Both the position numbers and the translations under genes were made by a program. From Vibrio panuliri (GTDB lineage Bacteria; Pseudomonadota; Gammaproteobacteria; Enterobacterales; Vibrionaceae), in contig NZ_AP019655.1 in NCBI RefSeq assembly GCF_009938205.1, positions 124,001 to 188,000 of the forward strand: a DNA stretch of 64,000 nucleotides, given 5' to 3'. Shown in pieces: positions 56,002 through 64,000 of this stretch. The notes beneath the pieces are model-generated. The model was not told where the DNA came from, did no database searches, and saw only the letters and a list, made by a program, of their open reading frames with translations. Each line of letters opens with the position of its first letter. The stretch's first letter is position 1.

Positions 56002-57057
56002 TCAGTAACCTTGTTTTCGTGATCGGCTTTCACTTTGTACGGTGCGGCAATACTTGGCGAATTGCTTGCTTTTTGAGCGTTGCTCGGCAAGCGTTGAACC
56101 ATTCCATTCTTGCTCGCGCATCAACTTGAAGTAGTTGTTTACACGCCTTTCATCAATCTCTCCAGCATCTAGCGCCTTGGTCACGGCACATCCCGGTTCA
56201 TTGTTGTGTTGGCAGTCACTAAAACGGCAACGCTCAACAAGCGCTTGCACGTCGCTAAAGGTCTGCTCGACACCGTCGGCGCAATCATGGATTTGCAGCT
56301 CACGCATTCCCGGAGTATCGATAAGGACACCACCTGAAGGCAATAGATGTAAAGAGCGGCTTGTCGTAGTGTGGCGTCCTTTGCTGTCGTGCTCGCGTAT
56401 TCCTCCCGTCTCTTGGGTTTCCTCGCCAAGTAAGCTGTTGACGAGGGTAGATTTACCCACACCTGAAGAGCCCATAAATGCCACGGTTTTGCCTTGTTTG
56501 CACCATGCGGTGAGTTGTTGGCATTGTTCTGGGTCGAGTGCATTCACGACTTCAACAAACAGCATAGGATCCAGAGATTGAACCTGAGCTCGTTTTTCAT
56601 CAATATCAGTGCAAAGGTCGGCCTTGGTCAGCACGATTACAGGTTCGACATCGGCATCGTGAGCAATCGATAGGTAACGTTCAATCCGGCTAAGGTTAAA
56701 ATCATCATTAAGAGAGCAGACGATAAAGAGTGTATTGACGTTTGCGGCGATAAGTTGCTCTGAGACTTTGCTACCAGCAGCTTTGCGGCTAAACAGTGAT
56801 TGACGTTCGAGTAAGCGAATAAACTGAGATTGCGCGTCGAGCACGACCCAATCGCCGACGGTCATATCGGGCAGAGCTTTGTGGGCCGCGATGTTCGCAC
56901 TTCCCGATTCTGTTAGCAGGGTATAACCACTGCGATGATGCTCTGATATACGTGCTAATTGATGGTGTTCTAAGTCGTCGAGAGTCAGTTGTTGGTGAAA
57001 AAGGTTGTTCCATCCGAGCTGGTTTAAAGTCAGAGTGGAATTGGCATTTGAACTCAT
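56002..57057 (-). CDS. rsgA: Ribosome small subunit GTPase RsgA family
   Basis: 351 residues with the circularly permuted GTPase order: TKADL (G4) first, then GSSGVGKST (G1), [17 protein letters not shown] (G2 region) and DTPGMREL (G3). A C-terminal zinc motif follows: [14 protein letters not shown]. It helps 30S maturation. An N-terminal OB-like domain occupies about 40-100. Vibrio genomes often carry two RsgA-type genes; this may be the second copy. Start at MSSNAN (57057). Confidence 0.9.
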   Translation of the reverse strand: MSSNANSTLTLNQLGWNNLFHQQLTLDDLEHHQLARISEHHRSGYTLLTESGSANIAAHKALPDMTVGDWVVLDAQSQFIRLLERQSLFSRKAAGSKVSEQLIAANVNTLFIVCSLNDDFNLSRIERYLSIAHDADVEPVIVLTKADLCTDIDEKRAQVQSLDPMLFVEVVNALDPEQCQQLTAWCKQGKTVAFMGSSGVGKSTLVNSLLGEETQETGGIREHDSKGRHTTTSRSLHLLPSGGVLIDTPGMRELQIHDCADGVEQTFSDVQALVERCRFSDCQHNNEPGCAVTKALDAGEIDERRVNNYFKLMREQEWNGSTLAEQRSKSKQFAKYCRTVQSESRSRKQGY

Positions 57058-57223
57058 TTTAAATCCCAAGTGCATACTAAATTGCGAATTGTTGTTTTGT
57101 CGATCTAGGGTGATCGGTCCTCATTTAGGTCAACGCTAATGGAGAAATTCCGTAGGGTTGGCTTAATGAGGCATCGCTACAATCATGCTTTCTTCCTGAA
57201 TGATTCCGCTTTAGCAGCATAGC

Positions 57224-57253
57224 AAAAGAGGAGAGCGCTAGCCCTCCTCTTTT
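57224..57253. terminator. Terminator of the copper operon
   Basis: Perfect ten-base stem AAAAGAGGAG / CTCCTCTTTT with a ten-base loop, works leftward for PCuAC gene. Confidence 0.85.
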
Positions 57254-57269
57254 CTCATTTGGTAATAAA

Positions 57270-57713
57270 TCAATGGTGGTGTTTCATGCTACTCATCACT
57301 TTTTTGATTGGTGCTTCAAATTGCTGTGTTTCACCGTTGGCGAAAGTAATTTCAACGTCGATTTTTTCACCTTCAACCAGTGGTTTTGTTAGGTCAAACA
57401 GCATGATGTGTAGGCCTCCCGGCTTCAGTGATGTATGACTTTGAGCCGGCAGAGCAATTTTCTCAATTTGGCGCATTTTCATCATTTCGCCTTCATGAAC
57501 GACATCATGCAGTTCCACATGGCCAGCCGCAGGCGTCTTTGCGGCGACAATGGCGCGGTCGTTATCGCTATGGTTCATTATTTCCACAAACACCGCGCTG
57601 GTGGCTGCTGTGGGGGGAGTAGCACGAGCATAGGCGTTGTGCAGCATGATATCGGATGCATTTGCGAGAGGGCTGAGCAGTAAAGTCGCCAAGATTAACG
57701 GCTTAAGTTTCAT
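57270..57713 (-). CDS. PCu(A)C periplasmic copper chaperone
   Basis: 147 residues with a signal peptide (LKPLILATLLLSPLANA). The copper motif H-x10-M-x21-H-x-M is recognisable in GHVELHDVVHEGEMMKM, later SHTSLKPGGLHIML. It carries Cu(I) to the cytochrome oxidase CuA site with SCO. Terminal HHH adds metal ligands. ATG 57713 has AAGGA six bases upstream. Third gene of the operon 58738-57270. Confidence 0.9.
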   Translation of the reverse strand: MKLKPLILATLLLSPLANASDIMLHNAYARATPPTAATSAVFVEIMNHSDNDRAIVAAKTPAAGHVELHDVVHEGEMMKMRQIEKIALPAQSHTSLKPGGLHIMLFDLTKPLVEGEKIDVEITFANGETQQFEAPIKKVMSSMKHHH

Positions 57714-57725
57714 GAGCATTCCTTG

Positions 57726-58316
57726 TTATTTGTTGAGCTGTTCTATTGCTGTGATAATTGGTGCTGGATTGAGCGTGTGCGGTACCTTGGTAATCAATTC
57801 ACCATTCGGCTCTAATAGGTAGAAATAGGAGTTATGATCGATGGTGTATTCAAGTTGAGAGTCTTTAAGTTCTGTGCGTTTAAAGACGACGCCGTATTTC
57901 TCTGCCAATGGCCGCGTGGTTTCAATTGGAGCAGCTAGCCCTTCGATGTTAGGGTGGAAGTACTGGGCATATTGATGCGCTTTCGCGGTAATGTCGCGGT
58001 CGGGGTCAAGCGTTATAAAGATTGGCCGAATACCTGCAAGCTGCTCAGTGTCGAGCTGTTTGAGTGCGGCTGAAAGCATGGCGAGTGATGTTGGGCAGAC
58101 ATCCGGGCAATGAGTGAAACCAAAGTAGACGATGCGAGTACGTGGATCGGTTTGATCAAATAAATCGAGTGTTTGATTGTCGTGGTTTTGAAACAGTGCT
58201 GCAGAGGCTTTTTGCTCAGAGCGGGTGGTGAGGGTTTGATCGCTTTCAACAAAGAGCTTGGTGCCATAACCTAAAGCAAAAGCGACGACTAATGCTAATG
58301 ACCAGTATCTATTCAT
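57726..58316 (-). CDS. SCO1/SenC family copper protein
   Basis: 196 residues, N-terminal membrane anchor (about 4-22), thioredoxin-like fold with CPDVC (about 71-75) and a late His (TIDHNSYFYLL), the three copper ligands. Needed for CuA assembly or redox of copper. It starts inside the stop of the upstream gene (ATGA) and precedes the PCuAC gene by 12 bp. So the operon delivers copper at the membrane. Confidence 0.93.
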   Translation of the reverse strand: MNRYWSLALVVAFALGYGTKLFVESDQTLTTRSEQKASAALFQNHDNQTLDLFDQTDPRTRIVYFGFTHCPDVCPTSLAMLSAALKQLDTEQLAGIRPIFITLDPDRDITAKAHQYAQYFHPNIEGLAAPIETTRPLAEKYGVVFKRTELKDSQLEYTIDHNSYFYLLEPNGELITKVPHTLNPAPIITAIEQLNK

Positions 58317-58738
58317 CGTGCCATCCTTATTGCAACATTCACCGAATGTTGTCCATCACTTAATTGCCCAACCCAAGTCATGGACTCCATGGTGCAAGCG
58401 GGCAGTAAGATTTCAGATTGATAATGTCCGCTGCCATTCTGAGCAAGAGCAAATCGAGCAAGTCCCATGTCCATTTCATACCCTTGTAAGTTTAACGACA
58501 GGCTTTGCGCATTGCTATGCGGCCAGGATACGTCAATAGTAAACGGCAGTAAGGGTTGCGTAGTATCTTGGCTGATCACAGCAACAACCTTATCGCGCTC
58601 ACACGGTTGAGTGGAGAGCAAACAATGCTCTTGCAGTGAAACGGTAGGCGCTGGATTTAAGTAGGACCAGATGTCCTGAGCATAAAAGCCAGCTAGTGCC
58701 ATGAGTGCAACCAACACAATTTTTATAGGTGTAGACAT
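58313..58738 (-). CDS. Unknown membrane-anchored protein of the copper operon (141 residues)
   Basis: Family not recognised. N-terminal membrane anchor (about 5-24); the rest is periplasmic with Cys in EHCLLSTQPCERD and PACTMESMTW, and Met-rich EMDMGLARF. The spacing C-x6-C ... C and the nearby Met/His suggest copper or a disulphide (inference). First gene of the operon, translationally coupled to SCO by ATGA. Confidence 0.8.
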   Translation of the reverse strand: MSTPIKIVLVALMALAGFYAQDIWSYLNPAPTVSLQEHCLLSTQPCERDKVVAVISQDTTQPLLPFTIDVSWPHSNAQSLSLNLQGYEMDMGLARFALAQNGSGHYQSEILLPACTMESMTWVGQLSDGQHSVNVAIRMAR

Positions 58739-58892
58739 AAGAGACGCACAACGATTTATCGAAACACCATGTTATCACATCTGTAACAAGCGAGTGCCTG
58801 TTGCTAACAATTATGTGTTGAGCATCAAGAACTGAGCGAAATTATGGACTTAGTAGATACGTTGTCAGGAGGTCAAGTGGGGTGGTTTGGCG

Positions 58893-59444
58893 CTAAGGTG
58901 TCTGTTTATGGATAGCGTAAATCGCATGGTCAAGAATGCGTTCGCCAATTTTCTCGCTATTGCTAATGACGCCTTCTAAGGTCATGCCACATCGCTCGGC
59001 AACCGCTCGACTCGGTAGGTTATCGACGGCTGCTGATAGTTCTACTTTTTCCATTTGGTACTTGGTGAAGGCAATCTCAATCAGTTTGTTGACCACTCGA
59101 GTCATGATCCCTCGTTGGGTAAAGTCTTGGGAGAGCCAATAACCAATCGCGACTCGTTTTAAGTCGTGGTCAATGGAATTAAAACTGCAATTTCCTACAA
59201 TATTTCCCTGATAAATAATTGCACAGGTGAGAGATTTTCCCTCGGCGTAGTCATTCAGGGAACGTTGGATAAACAGACGGAAATCTTGTTCTGATTGGCA
59301 ATATGGTGGCCAAGCCAACCATTGTGATAAGTACGCTTGTTGAGTACTCACTAATTGGCAGTAGATGGGCGCGAATGACTCATCTACTAGCGCGAGTTGC
59401 AACTCATCATCAATGGTGAGCGAAAATAGGTTGGCGAGTACCAT
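58893..59444 (-). CDS. GNAT family N-acetyltransferase, RimJ/RimL type
   Basis: 183 residues. GNAT fold: AIIYQGNIVGNCSFNSID, VAIGYWLSQDFTQRGIMTRVVNKLIEIAF (acetyl-CoA loop in QRG-like form) and SRAVAERCGMTLEGVI. RimL-type enzymes acetylate N-termini of ribosomal proteins or small amines; target unknown. Confidence 0.87.
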   Translation of the reverse strand: MVLANLFSLTIDDELQLALVDESFAPIYCQLVSTQQAYLSQWLAWPPYCQSEQDFRLFIQRSLNDYAEGKSLTCAIIYQGNIVGNCSFNSIDHDLKRVAIGYWLSQDFTQRGIMTRVVNKLIEIAFTKYQMEKVELSAAVDNLPSRAVAERCGMTLEGVISNSEKIGERILDHAIYAIHKQTP

Positions 59445-59460
59445 ATTGCCTCAGTTCAAA

Positions 59461-60102
59461 CTATTGCTGGTTTACAAACTGTTTGAATTTTGCGCGGGTC
59501 TCTACATCCGCTTTTTGGTACCAAAAGTGCAGCATCTCTTCGGCAGTATTGCTGTCAACTTTGATGTTGGCTGGCAAAGTGACCGCTTGAGCCGAAGTTG
59601 TGACTACCGCACCCGCTGCCGCCAGTGATGCGATACCATTGGTTCGATTGTACTCTTTTGACTCTTGTACATAGTCACGACCAATCTGCAAACCATCTTT
59701 TTGTAGAACATCTTGCTCAATGGCAATAGGTTGGCTTTGCTGGTCAAGCAGTTTGACTTGCCAATCACCAATTTGCTTCTCTGCCTCGCGTTCATTGCGG
59801 TATTGAGGCAAGTCGAAACTTAGCTGCTGATTCTCTGCGGTGAACTTAGTAATTACGGCATCGCTTTCGACAATGATACGATCATTGCCTTTGGAAAAGT
59901 ATGGTGCATAGCGGAACACAACTTGGTTTTCACCATCAGCCAGCGTGAGCGTCTTAGAAGCGCTAAAAAGTCCCCCTTCTACATGAGCCTTTTCTGCGTT
60001 GACCGCTAAAACTTGAATATTGTCCGGAATGTCAATTTTGACTTCTGCGTGAACGCTAGCAGCGAGAAAGAGTCCAGAGATGAGTGTAGCGACGGTTTTC
60101 AT
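59461..60102 (-). CDS. DUF2057 (YccT/CsgI-like) exported protein
   Basis: 213 residues, signal peptide (TVATLISGLFLAASVHA), then a DUF2057 domain: IDIPDNIQVLAVNAEKAH, TLADGENQVVFRYAPYF and RNEREAEKQIGD. E. coli YccT (CsgI) affects curli; in Vibrio the role is not known. The GNAT gene follows 16 bp after its stop, so the two may be cotranscribed. Confidence 0.83.
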   Translation of the reverse strand: MKTVATLISGLFLAASVHAEVKIDIPDNIQVLAVNAEKAHVEGGLFSASKTLTLADGENQVVFRYAPYFSKGNDRIIVESDAVITKFTAENQQLSFDLPQYRNEREAEKQIGDWQVKLLDQQSQPIAIEQDVLQKDGLQIGRDYVQESKEYNRTNGIASLAAAGAVVTTSAQAVTLPANIKVDSNTAEEMLHFWYQKADVETRAKFKQFVNQQ

Positions 60103-60403
60103 TATTATTCCTTAAATGCAGCAATGTATTAGCCGTTGGTTAGACTGCCTACTCCAAAAACTGAATACAAGAGAGTGGTCAGTCAGAATTAAAAACTTAA
60201 TTAAAATGTCATAGGGTACCGCAAGCTTGCGACGGCCTTATTGTAGTTGCTCTGAGATAAGTTGTTGGGTTAACTGTATTAAAAAGTTGGCTGAGGTCAC
60301 GGAGAATAACAGAGTTTTTTGACAAAAATTCTAATTAAATAAAAAAACGACTCTAAAAAGAGTCGTTTGTATTGATAGGGATTATGAATGGGTATTTATC
60401 TAT
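60103..60403. other. Gene-free region between lapB and the DUF2057 gene
   Basis: 301 bp. It contains the promoter area of the DUF2057 gene and the lapB terminator (60341-60368). No open frame. Confidence 0.6.
60341..60368 (-). terminator. Terminator of lapB
   Basis: Perfect ten-base stem AAACGACTCT / AGAGTCGTTT with AAAA loop and a seven-base T run on the minus strand, 35 bp after the lapB stop. Confidence 0.92.
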
Positions 60404-62521
60404 TTATGCGCTAGCGGCTCTTACTTTACCTTGCATTAAGTTGCTCAAAACTTCCGCTTTGGGTCCATCTGCGATTACCGCCCCTTTTTCCATCACGATA
60501 ATGCGATCGACGACATCGAGCATGGAGGTTTTGTGGGTGATCAGAATAAGCGTCTCGTTCTTTTTCAGTTGCGCAAGTTGCTGTTTAATATGCATCTCTG
60601 AGCGGTTATCCATGGCACTGGTTGGCTCATCCATCAACAGTACTGGCGGACGTCCCAAAATTGCACGAGCAATTGATACCGCTTGTCGTTGCCCTCCAGA
60701 GAGCAATTGCCCCCCTTCGCCGACTTGTCGTTCTAAGCCTGCAGGGTCTTGTTGAGTAAATACGGTCACGCCAGCTCTATTCGCTGCATCCATAACATCT
60801 CGGTCATCGGCAAGCGGACGGCCTAAGGTGATATTGTCACGGATGGAGCCGTAAAACAGGTGGAAGTCTTGTGGAACACAGCCAATGTTGCGGCGAATAT
60901 CGATGTGATGGAGTTGATCAATATCGGTGTCATCAATACGGACATGACCCTCAGTGGGCTTATAAAGCCCCAAAATCAGGCGCTCTAAGGTGGTTTTACC
61001 TGAACCGATTCGCCCAATAATCGCCACTTTTTCGCCAGGATTCACCGTGAGACTGAGGTTGCGAATCGAGGCAATGGGTGAATCTGGGTAGTGGAAGGTC
61101 ACGTTGTCTAACTCGATTTTGCCATGCACGATTGGACGGTGGATATAGCGTTTTCCTTCCTCTTGCTCATCGGGCATCGACATGACTTGCTCAATAATCG
61201 TCATTGAGGACTTCGCTTGATTATATCGAGCAGACAATACTGACAGTTGAACCATTGGGCTAATAGCGCGCCCGCTCAACATAGTCGCAGCGATAAGCCC
61301 ACCCATAGTTAGGTTGCCATCGGCAATGAGATAGACACCAAAAATGATCATACCGACGTTAGAGGCTTGTTGAACAAAACCTGCGGTATTTTGAATGCTG
61401 TCAGTAATTCGGCGGCTCTTGATATTCCAGTTGGCCATGTGCGCGACGGCTTCTTCCCAACGGAATTGGAACTGGCTTTGCGCGCCAAATAGTTTGACTG
61501 TTTCCAGCCCCGCCAAACTTTCGATTAGGTTAGCGTATTTTTGAGAAGCAAGACGTGAGCCTTCTTCAATAGCGCGGCGCAGCGGGCCTTGAATCAGTAA
61601 AGAGTAGATAACTAAGATAACGACCCCGGCGATGGGTACAAACACTAAATGCCCAGCCATTAACCAGATTAAAACCAAGAAAAGGATCGCAAATGGCAAG
61701 TCAATTAATGAGCTAATGGTTGCCGATGTGAAGAACTCTCGAATCGATTCAAATTCTTGTAAGTGGCGAGCGAACGCGCCCACAGAAGGCGGGCGAGCTT
61801 CCATGCGAATCCCAAGCACTTTACTAAACAGTTTGGAAGAAATCAGGATATCTGATTTTTTGCCCGCGACATCAATAAAGTAGCTGCGCATCAACTTCAA
61901 TATTAAATCGAATAGGAAGATGACAAAGATACCGCTAGCCAGTACCCATAAGGTTTCAAACGCGAGATTTGGGACGACCTTGTCATACACCAGACGGGTA
62001 AACATCGGTGCCGCAATAGCAAACAAGTTGATCAGAATTGAAGCGATAAGAACATCGCGATAAATGTTTCTTGATTGCCATAATGTACTCCAAAACCAAT
62101 GACCCTCTTTGGTTTTTAGTACTTCTGGAGAACGTTCATCGTAGCGAAACTGTTTTTTAACTAAGAAATAGCGCCCAGTGTATAGTTGCTGCAACTCGTC
62201 AATTGGGATGGAAATAGGGGCTAACCCTGACTCACCAGTGACAATTTCTGCTTCGTTGCTATCTGGGTTGACGCTGTTAAGGACACAGGCATCTCCGCCT
62301 TTTAATAGCAATACGACGGGCAACACCAGTTGCGATATCGAAGCAAGTTCTGCACGGTTCTCTTTAGCAACCAGCCCAGCTCGCTCAGCCGAGCGGGGAA
62401 ACAAGAATGGCGTGAGTTTCCCCTCAGAAAGAGGCAAGCCGTTGATCAATGCTTCCGGTGAGTTGGCTAATCCGTAATAACGGCTGACATAGATTAACGC
62501 ATTTAATAGTGGGTCTTGCAT
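60404..62521 (-). CDS. lapB: Type I secretion ABC transporter (LapB-like)
   Basis: 705 residues: N-terminal C39-like domain (1-125) without the catalytic Cys, so a binding not a protease domain, as in RTX/adhesin exporters; six spans (about 155-420); ATPase with Walker A GRIGSGKTT, signature LSGGQRQA, Walker B VLLMDEPTSA and H-loop ITHKTS. It exports large adhesins such as LapA or FrhA through the membrane with LapC/LapE partners, which are not in the window. It follows lapD by 20 bp. Confidence 0.93.
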   Translation of the reverse strand: MQDPLLNALIYVSRYYGLANSPEALINGLPLSEGKLTPFLFPRSAERAGLVAKENRAELASISQLVLPVVLLLKGGDACVLNSVNPDSNEAEIVTGESGLAPISIPIDELQQLYTGRYFLVKKQFRYDERSPEVLKTKEGHWFWSTLWQSRNIYRDVLIASILINLFAIAAPMFTRLVYDKVVPNLAFETLWVLASGIFVIFLFDLILKLMRSYFIDVAGKKSDILISSKLFSKVLGIRMEARPPSVGAFARHLQEFESIREFFTSATISSLIDLPFAILFLVLIWLMAGHLVFVPIAGVVILVIYSLLIQGPLRRAIEEGSRLASQKYANLIESLAGLETVKLFGAQSQFQFRWEEAVAHMANWNIKSRRITDSIQNTAGFVQQASNVGMIIFGVYLIADGNLTMGGLIAATMLSGRAISPMVQLSVLSARYNQAKSSMTIIEQVMSMPDEQEEGKRYIHRPIVHGKIELDNVTFHYPDSPIASIRNLSLTVNPGEKVAIIGRIGSGKTTLERLILGLYKPTEGHVRIDDTDIDQLHHIDIRRNIGCVPQDFHLFYGSIRDNITLGRPLADDRDVMDAANRAGVTVFTQQDPAGLERQVGEGGQLLSGGQRQAVSIARAILGRPPVLLMDEPTSAMDNRSEMHIKQQLAQLKKNETLILITHKTSMLDVVDRIIVMEKGAVIADGPKAEVLSNLMQGKVRAASA

Positions 62522-62541
62522 ACTCGCTGCCTTTATATGTT

Positions 62542-64000
62542 CTATTTGTCGACAATGAAGCCTTGGAATACATCAATGAAATGCTCTGACAAGAAGTCGA
62601 GTTGAGCTTGAGTCTCGACCCTTGAAGCAATCGTTCTTATTCCTAAATTATGGGCAGTTCTCGAGATAGAGGTTAATGTAAATTTCTGTTTTTCATCTTC
62701 AAGATGATGTGTGTACAAGTAGTCGAGTTTCACATACGCAGGACGGAACTCATTGATGTAGTCAAGAGACTGGAAGTTTCGCCCATAGTTATCCACGCCG
62801 AAGTCTGCCCCCGCAGAACGTACCGCATTACAGAAAAGTGCTGTGTGGTGTGGAGAGTTAATGAAACAGTTTTCTGGTATTTCAAAGTGAATCAACTTAG
62901 CCAAATCTTTATGACGGTTAAGTTGCTGTGTTACCCATCGAATAAAGCTAGGTTGGGAAATACTGTTTTGTGCAATGTTAATCGCGATTGGTGCATCAAA
63001 CATTGATGCCTCTTGTTTGAGTCGTTCAAGCGTGGCGGCGATTACGTACTCATCAAAGATATTACTGGCGTTAAGTTGTTCTAAAGCGAACAGGTATTGG
63101 TTAGCGCTGTAGCGTTGTCCGCCAGCTTCAATCGCACTGAATACTTCGTAGTGGTAAGTTTTACCAGAGGAAGCATTCGCAGGCTGTATGCGGAACGCAA
63201 ACCAGTCGTTACTGATCGCTTCTTCAACCAGTAATTTCCATTGCTGTTTACCCATCAAGGTGCGTGAATCTTCACTGGTAATGTAACTGTAAGGCAGTTC
63301 TGGGTTTGATGTTGCATCCGCTAGAGCATTGTCCAACAGGGTTAGAATGTCTGAGGCAGAGCTGCTGCTAGAGTTATGAACCACCCCGAGCGACGCATTC
63401 GCTTTCGCCATGCCGGTTGGGTCGGCATCTAAGTCTTGAACGTAGGTGACAATGCTTTCAGCGACCAGTTTTAACTCACCCTCATCCATGTTCGGCATTA
63501 CAAAACCAAACTCATCAGAAGAAATTCGCGCCAGCGATACTTGGTAGGTGTTGAGTGCAACTTTTAGGTGTTCAGAGAGCTCGCGCACCATTTGGTCGCC
63601 TGCTTCGTAACCTTTTTCATCGTAAAGGTCTTTGATAAAGCGAGCTTCGAGTAATGCGACGCCGCCGTATGCCCCTTCACTTAACCAAGCATTAAGCTGG
63701 CTCATGTAGTAAGCGCGATTACCCAATGAAGAGACCGGATCAATATAGGCACGCTCACGAAGTTGTTGGGCTTCTTTAGCTTGCGCTTTGAAGGATTCTT
63801 CCAACTGCGCCGACATACTGTTGATGCCTTCCACAACGCTAATTAAATCGGTGGTTTTTGGCAGTGGTAAAGGTTCACCAAACTTGTTTTGAGCAACGAG
63901 TTTCATTTTGGTGACGATCATATCCAATGGATTAAGCGCGCGCTTGAGCAAGAATGAGATCGCACATAAGCCAATCAATAATACAATGCAAAAAGCAATA
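62542..64000 (-). CDS. lapD: LapD-type c-di-GMP receptor, C-terminal part (5' end outside window)
   Basis: The frame is open to the right edge. About 485 residues visible: a membrane span (about the first 20), HAMP (PLDMIVTKMK to MSAQLE), a degenerate GGDEF (SSDEF in place of GGDEF) and a degenerate EAL (EVF in place of EAL). Both inactive motifs are the mark of LapD, which binds c-di-GMP and sequesters the LapG protease, holding adhesin at the surface. Adjacent lapB supports this. Confidence 0.93.
   Translation of the reverse strand, partial: IAFCIVLLIGLCAISFLLKRALNPLDMIVTKMKLVAQNKFGEPLPLPKTTDLISVVEGINSMSAQLEESFKAQAKEAQQLRERAYIDPVSSLGNRAYYMSQLNAWLSEGAYGGVALLEARFIKDLYDEKGYEAGDQMVRELSEHLKVALNTYQVSLARISSDEFGFVMPNMDEGELKLVAESIVTYVQDLDADPTGMAKANASLGVVHNSSSSSASDILTLLDNALADATSNPELPYSYITSEDSRTLMGKQQWKLLVEEAISNDWFAFRIQPANASSGKTYHYEVFSAIEAGGQRYSANQYLFALEQLNASNIFDEYVIAATLERLKQEASMFDAPIAINIAQNSISQPSFIRWVTQQLNRHKDLAKLIHFEIPENCFINSPHHTALFCNAVRSAGADFGVDNYGRNFQSLDYINEFRPAYVKLDYLYTHHLEDEKQKFTLTSISRTAHNLGIRTIASRVETQAQLDFLSEHFIDVFQGFIVDK

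Noticed and set aside
56305-56330. GGACACCACC resembling the REP-like motif
   Set aside because: It is the coding sequence of the conserved DTPG motif in RsgA and lacks the rest of the repeat unit.

Overview
The window looks like a piece of a Vibrio genome, most likely the secondary chromosome (inference). The reasons are a close relative of the V. cholerae dicarboxylate transporter VcINDY, Vibrio-type malP/malQ/glgB, speA/speB, nagB, norR and lapD/lapB genes, moderate GC, and Vibrio-style intergenic repeats. It is ordinary, densely packed chromosomal DNA. I see no rRNA, tRNA, CRISPR array, prophage, integrase, intact insertion sequence or toxin-antitoxin pair.

Layout. 1-6054: maltodextrin/glycogen genes (malP cut by the left edge, malQ, glgB), with a 265-bp inverted-repeat element before glgB. 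6147-11948: a MAPEG protein, a small membrane protein carrying a repeat-derived insertion, an acyltransferase, a TetR regulator with an alpha/beta hydrolase, the VcINDY-like Na+/dicarboxylate symporter and a small NifW-like protein. 11992-15435: ridA and the agmatine route to putrescine (speA-speB). 15828-17314: the divergent pair maoP/hdfR. 17844-20141: a stand-alone pyruvate formate-lyase. 21228-23232: alkylation repair (Ada-AlkA fusion overlapping ogt) and a 56-residue Cys-rich protein too short for routine calling. 23284-26607: CYTH protein, DEAD-box helicase, NhaD antiporter. 27167-33503: a carboxylate/peptide module made of YjiH, YjiG, an M20 peptidase, a CitA/CitB-type two-component system and a divergent DASS transporter. 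33737-43112: TPR-GGDEF cyclase, YkvA-like protein, a DAACS symporter with two CRP-like sites, YaiI, a ClbS/DfsB-like protein, an MFS-GST pair and an acyl-CoA ligase.

43179-47971 is a nitric-oxide detoxification unit. norV (flavorubredoxin), norW (its reductase) and a YeaR-like DUF1971 gene run leftward. The activator norR runs rightward. The intergenic region contains a sigma-54 -24/-12 element and three GT-N7-AC boxes, the arrangement known for NorR. 47987-53068 holds arfB, an S33 peptidase, fpr, two unknowns and nagB with a NagC-like operator. 53069-60102 holds a Sel1-repeat protein, sstT, an RsgA GTPase, a three-gene copper delivery operon (unknown protein, SCO, PCuAC), a GNAT acetyltransferase and a DUF2057 protein. 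60404-64000 ends with lapD (cut by the right edge) and lapB, the c-di-GMP receptor and type I secretion ATPase of the large-adhesin system.

I found no clear new multi-gene system. The best leads are: the long inverted-repeat family (3362-3626, half copy 15676-15761); a REP-like motif present both between genes (39271-39360) and inside a coding sequence (6788-6835); the unknown copper-operon protein; the DUF1971 gene in the nor operon; a possible leftward small RNA ending at 17372; and the carboxylate/peptide module. Starts were moved inward from the longest frame when a ribosome binding site or family alignment supported it.
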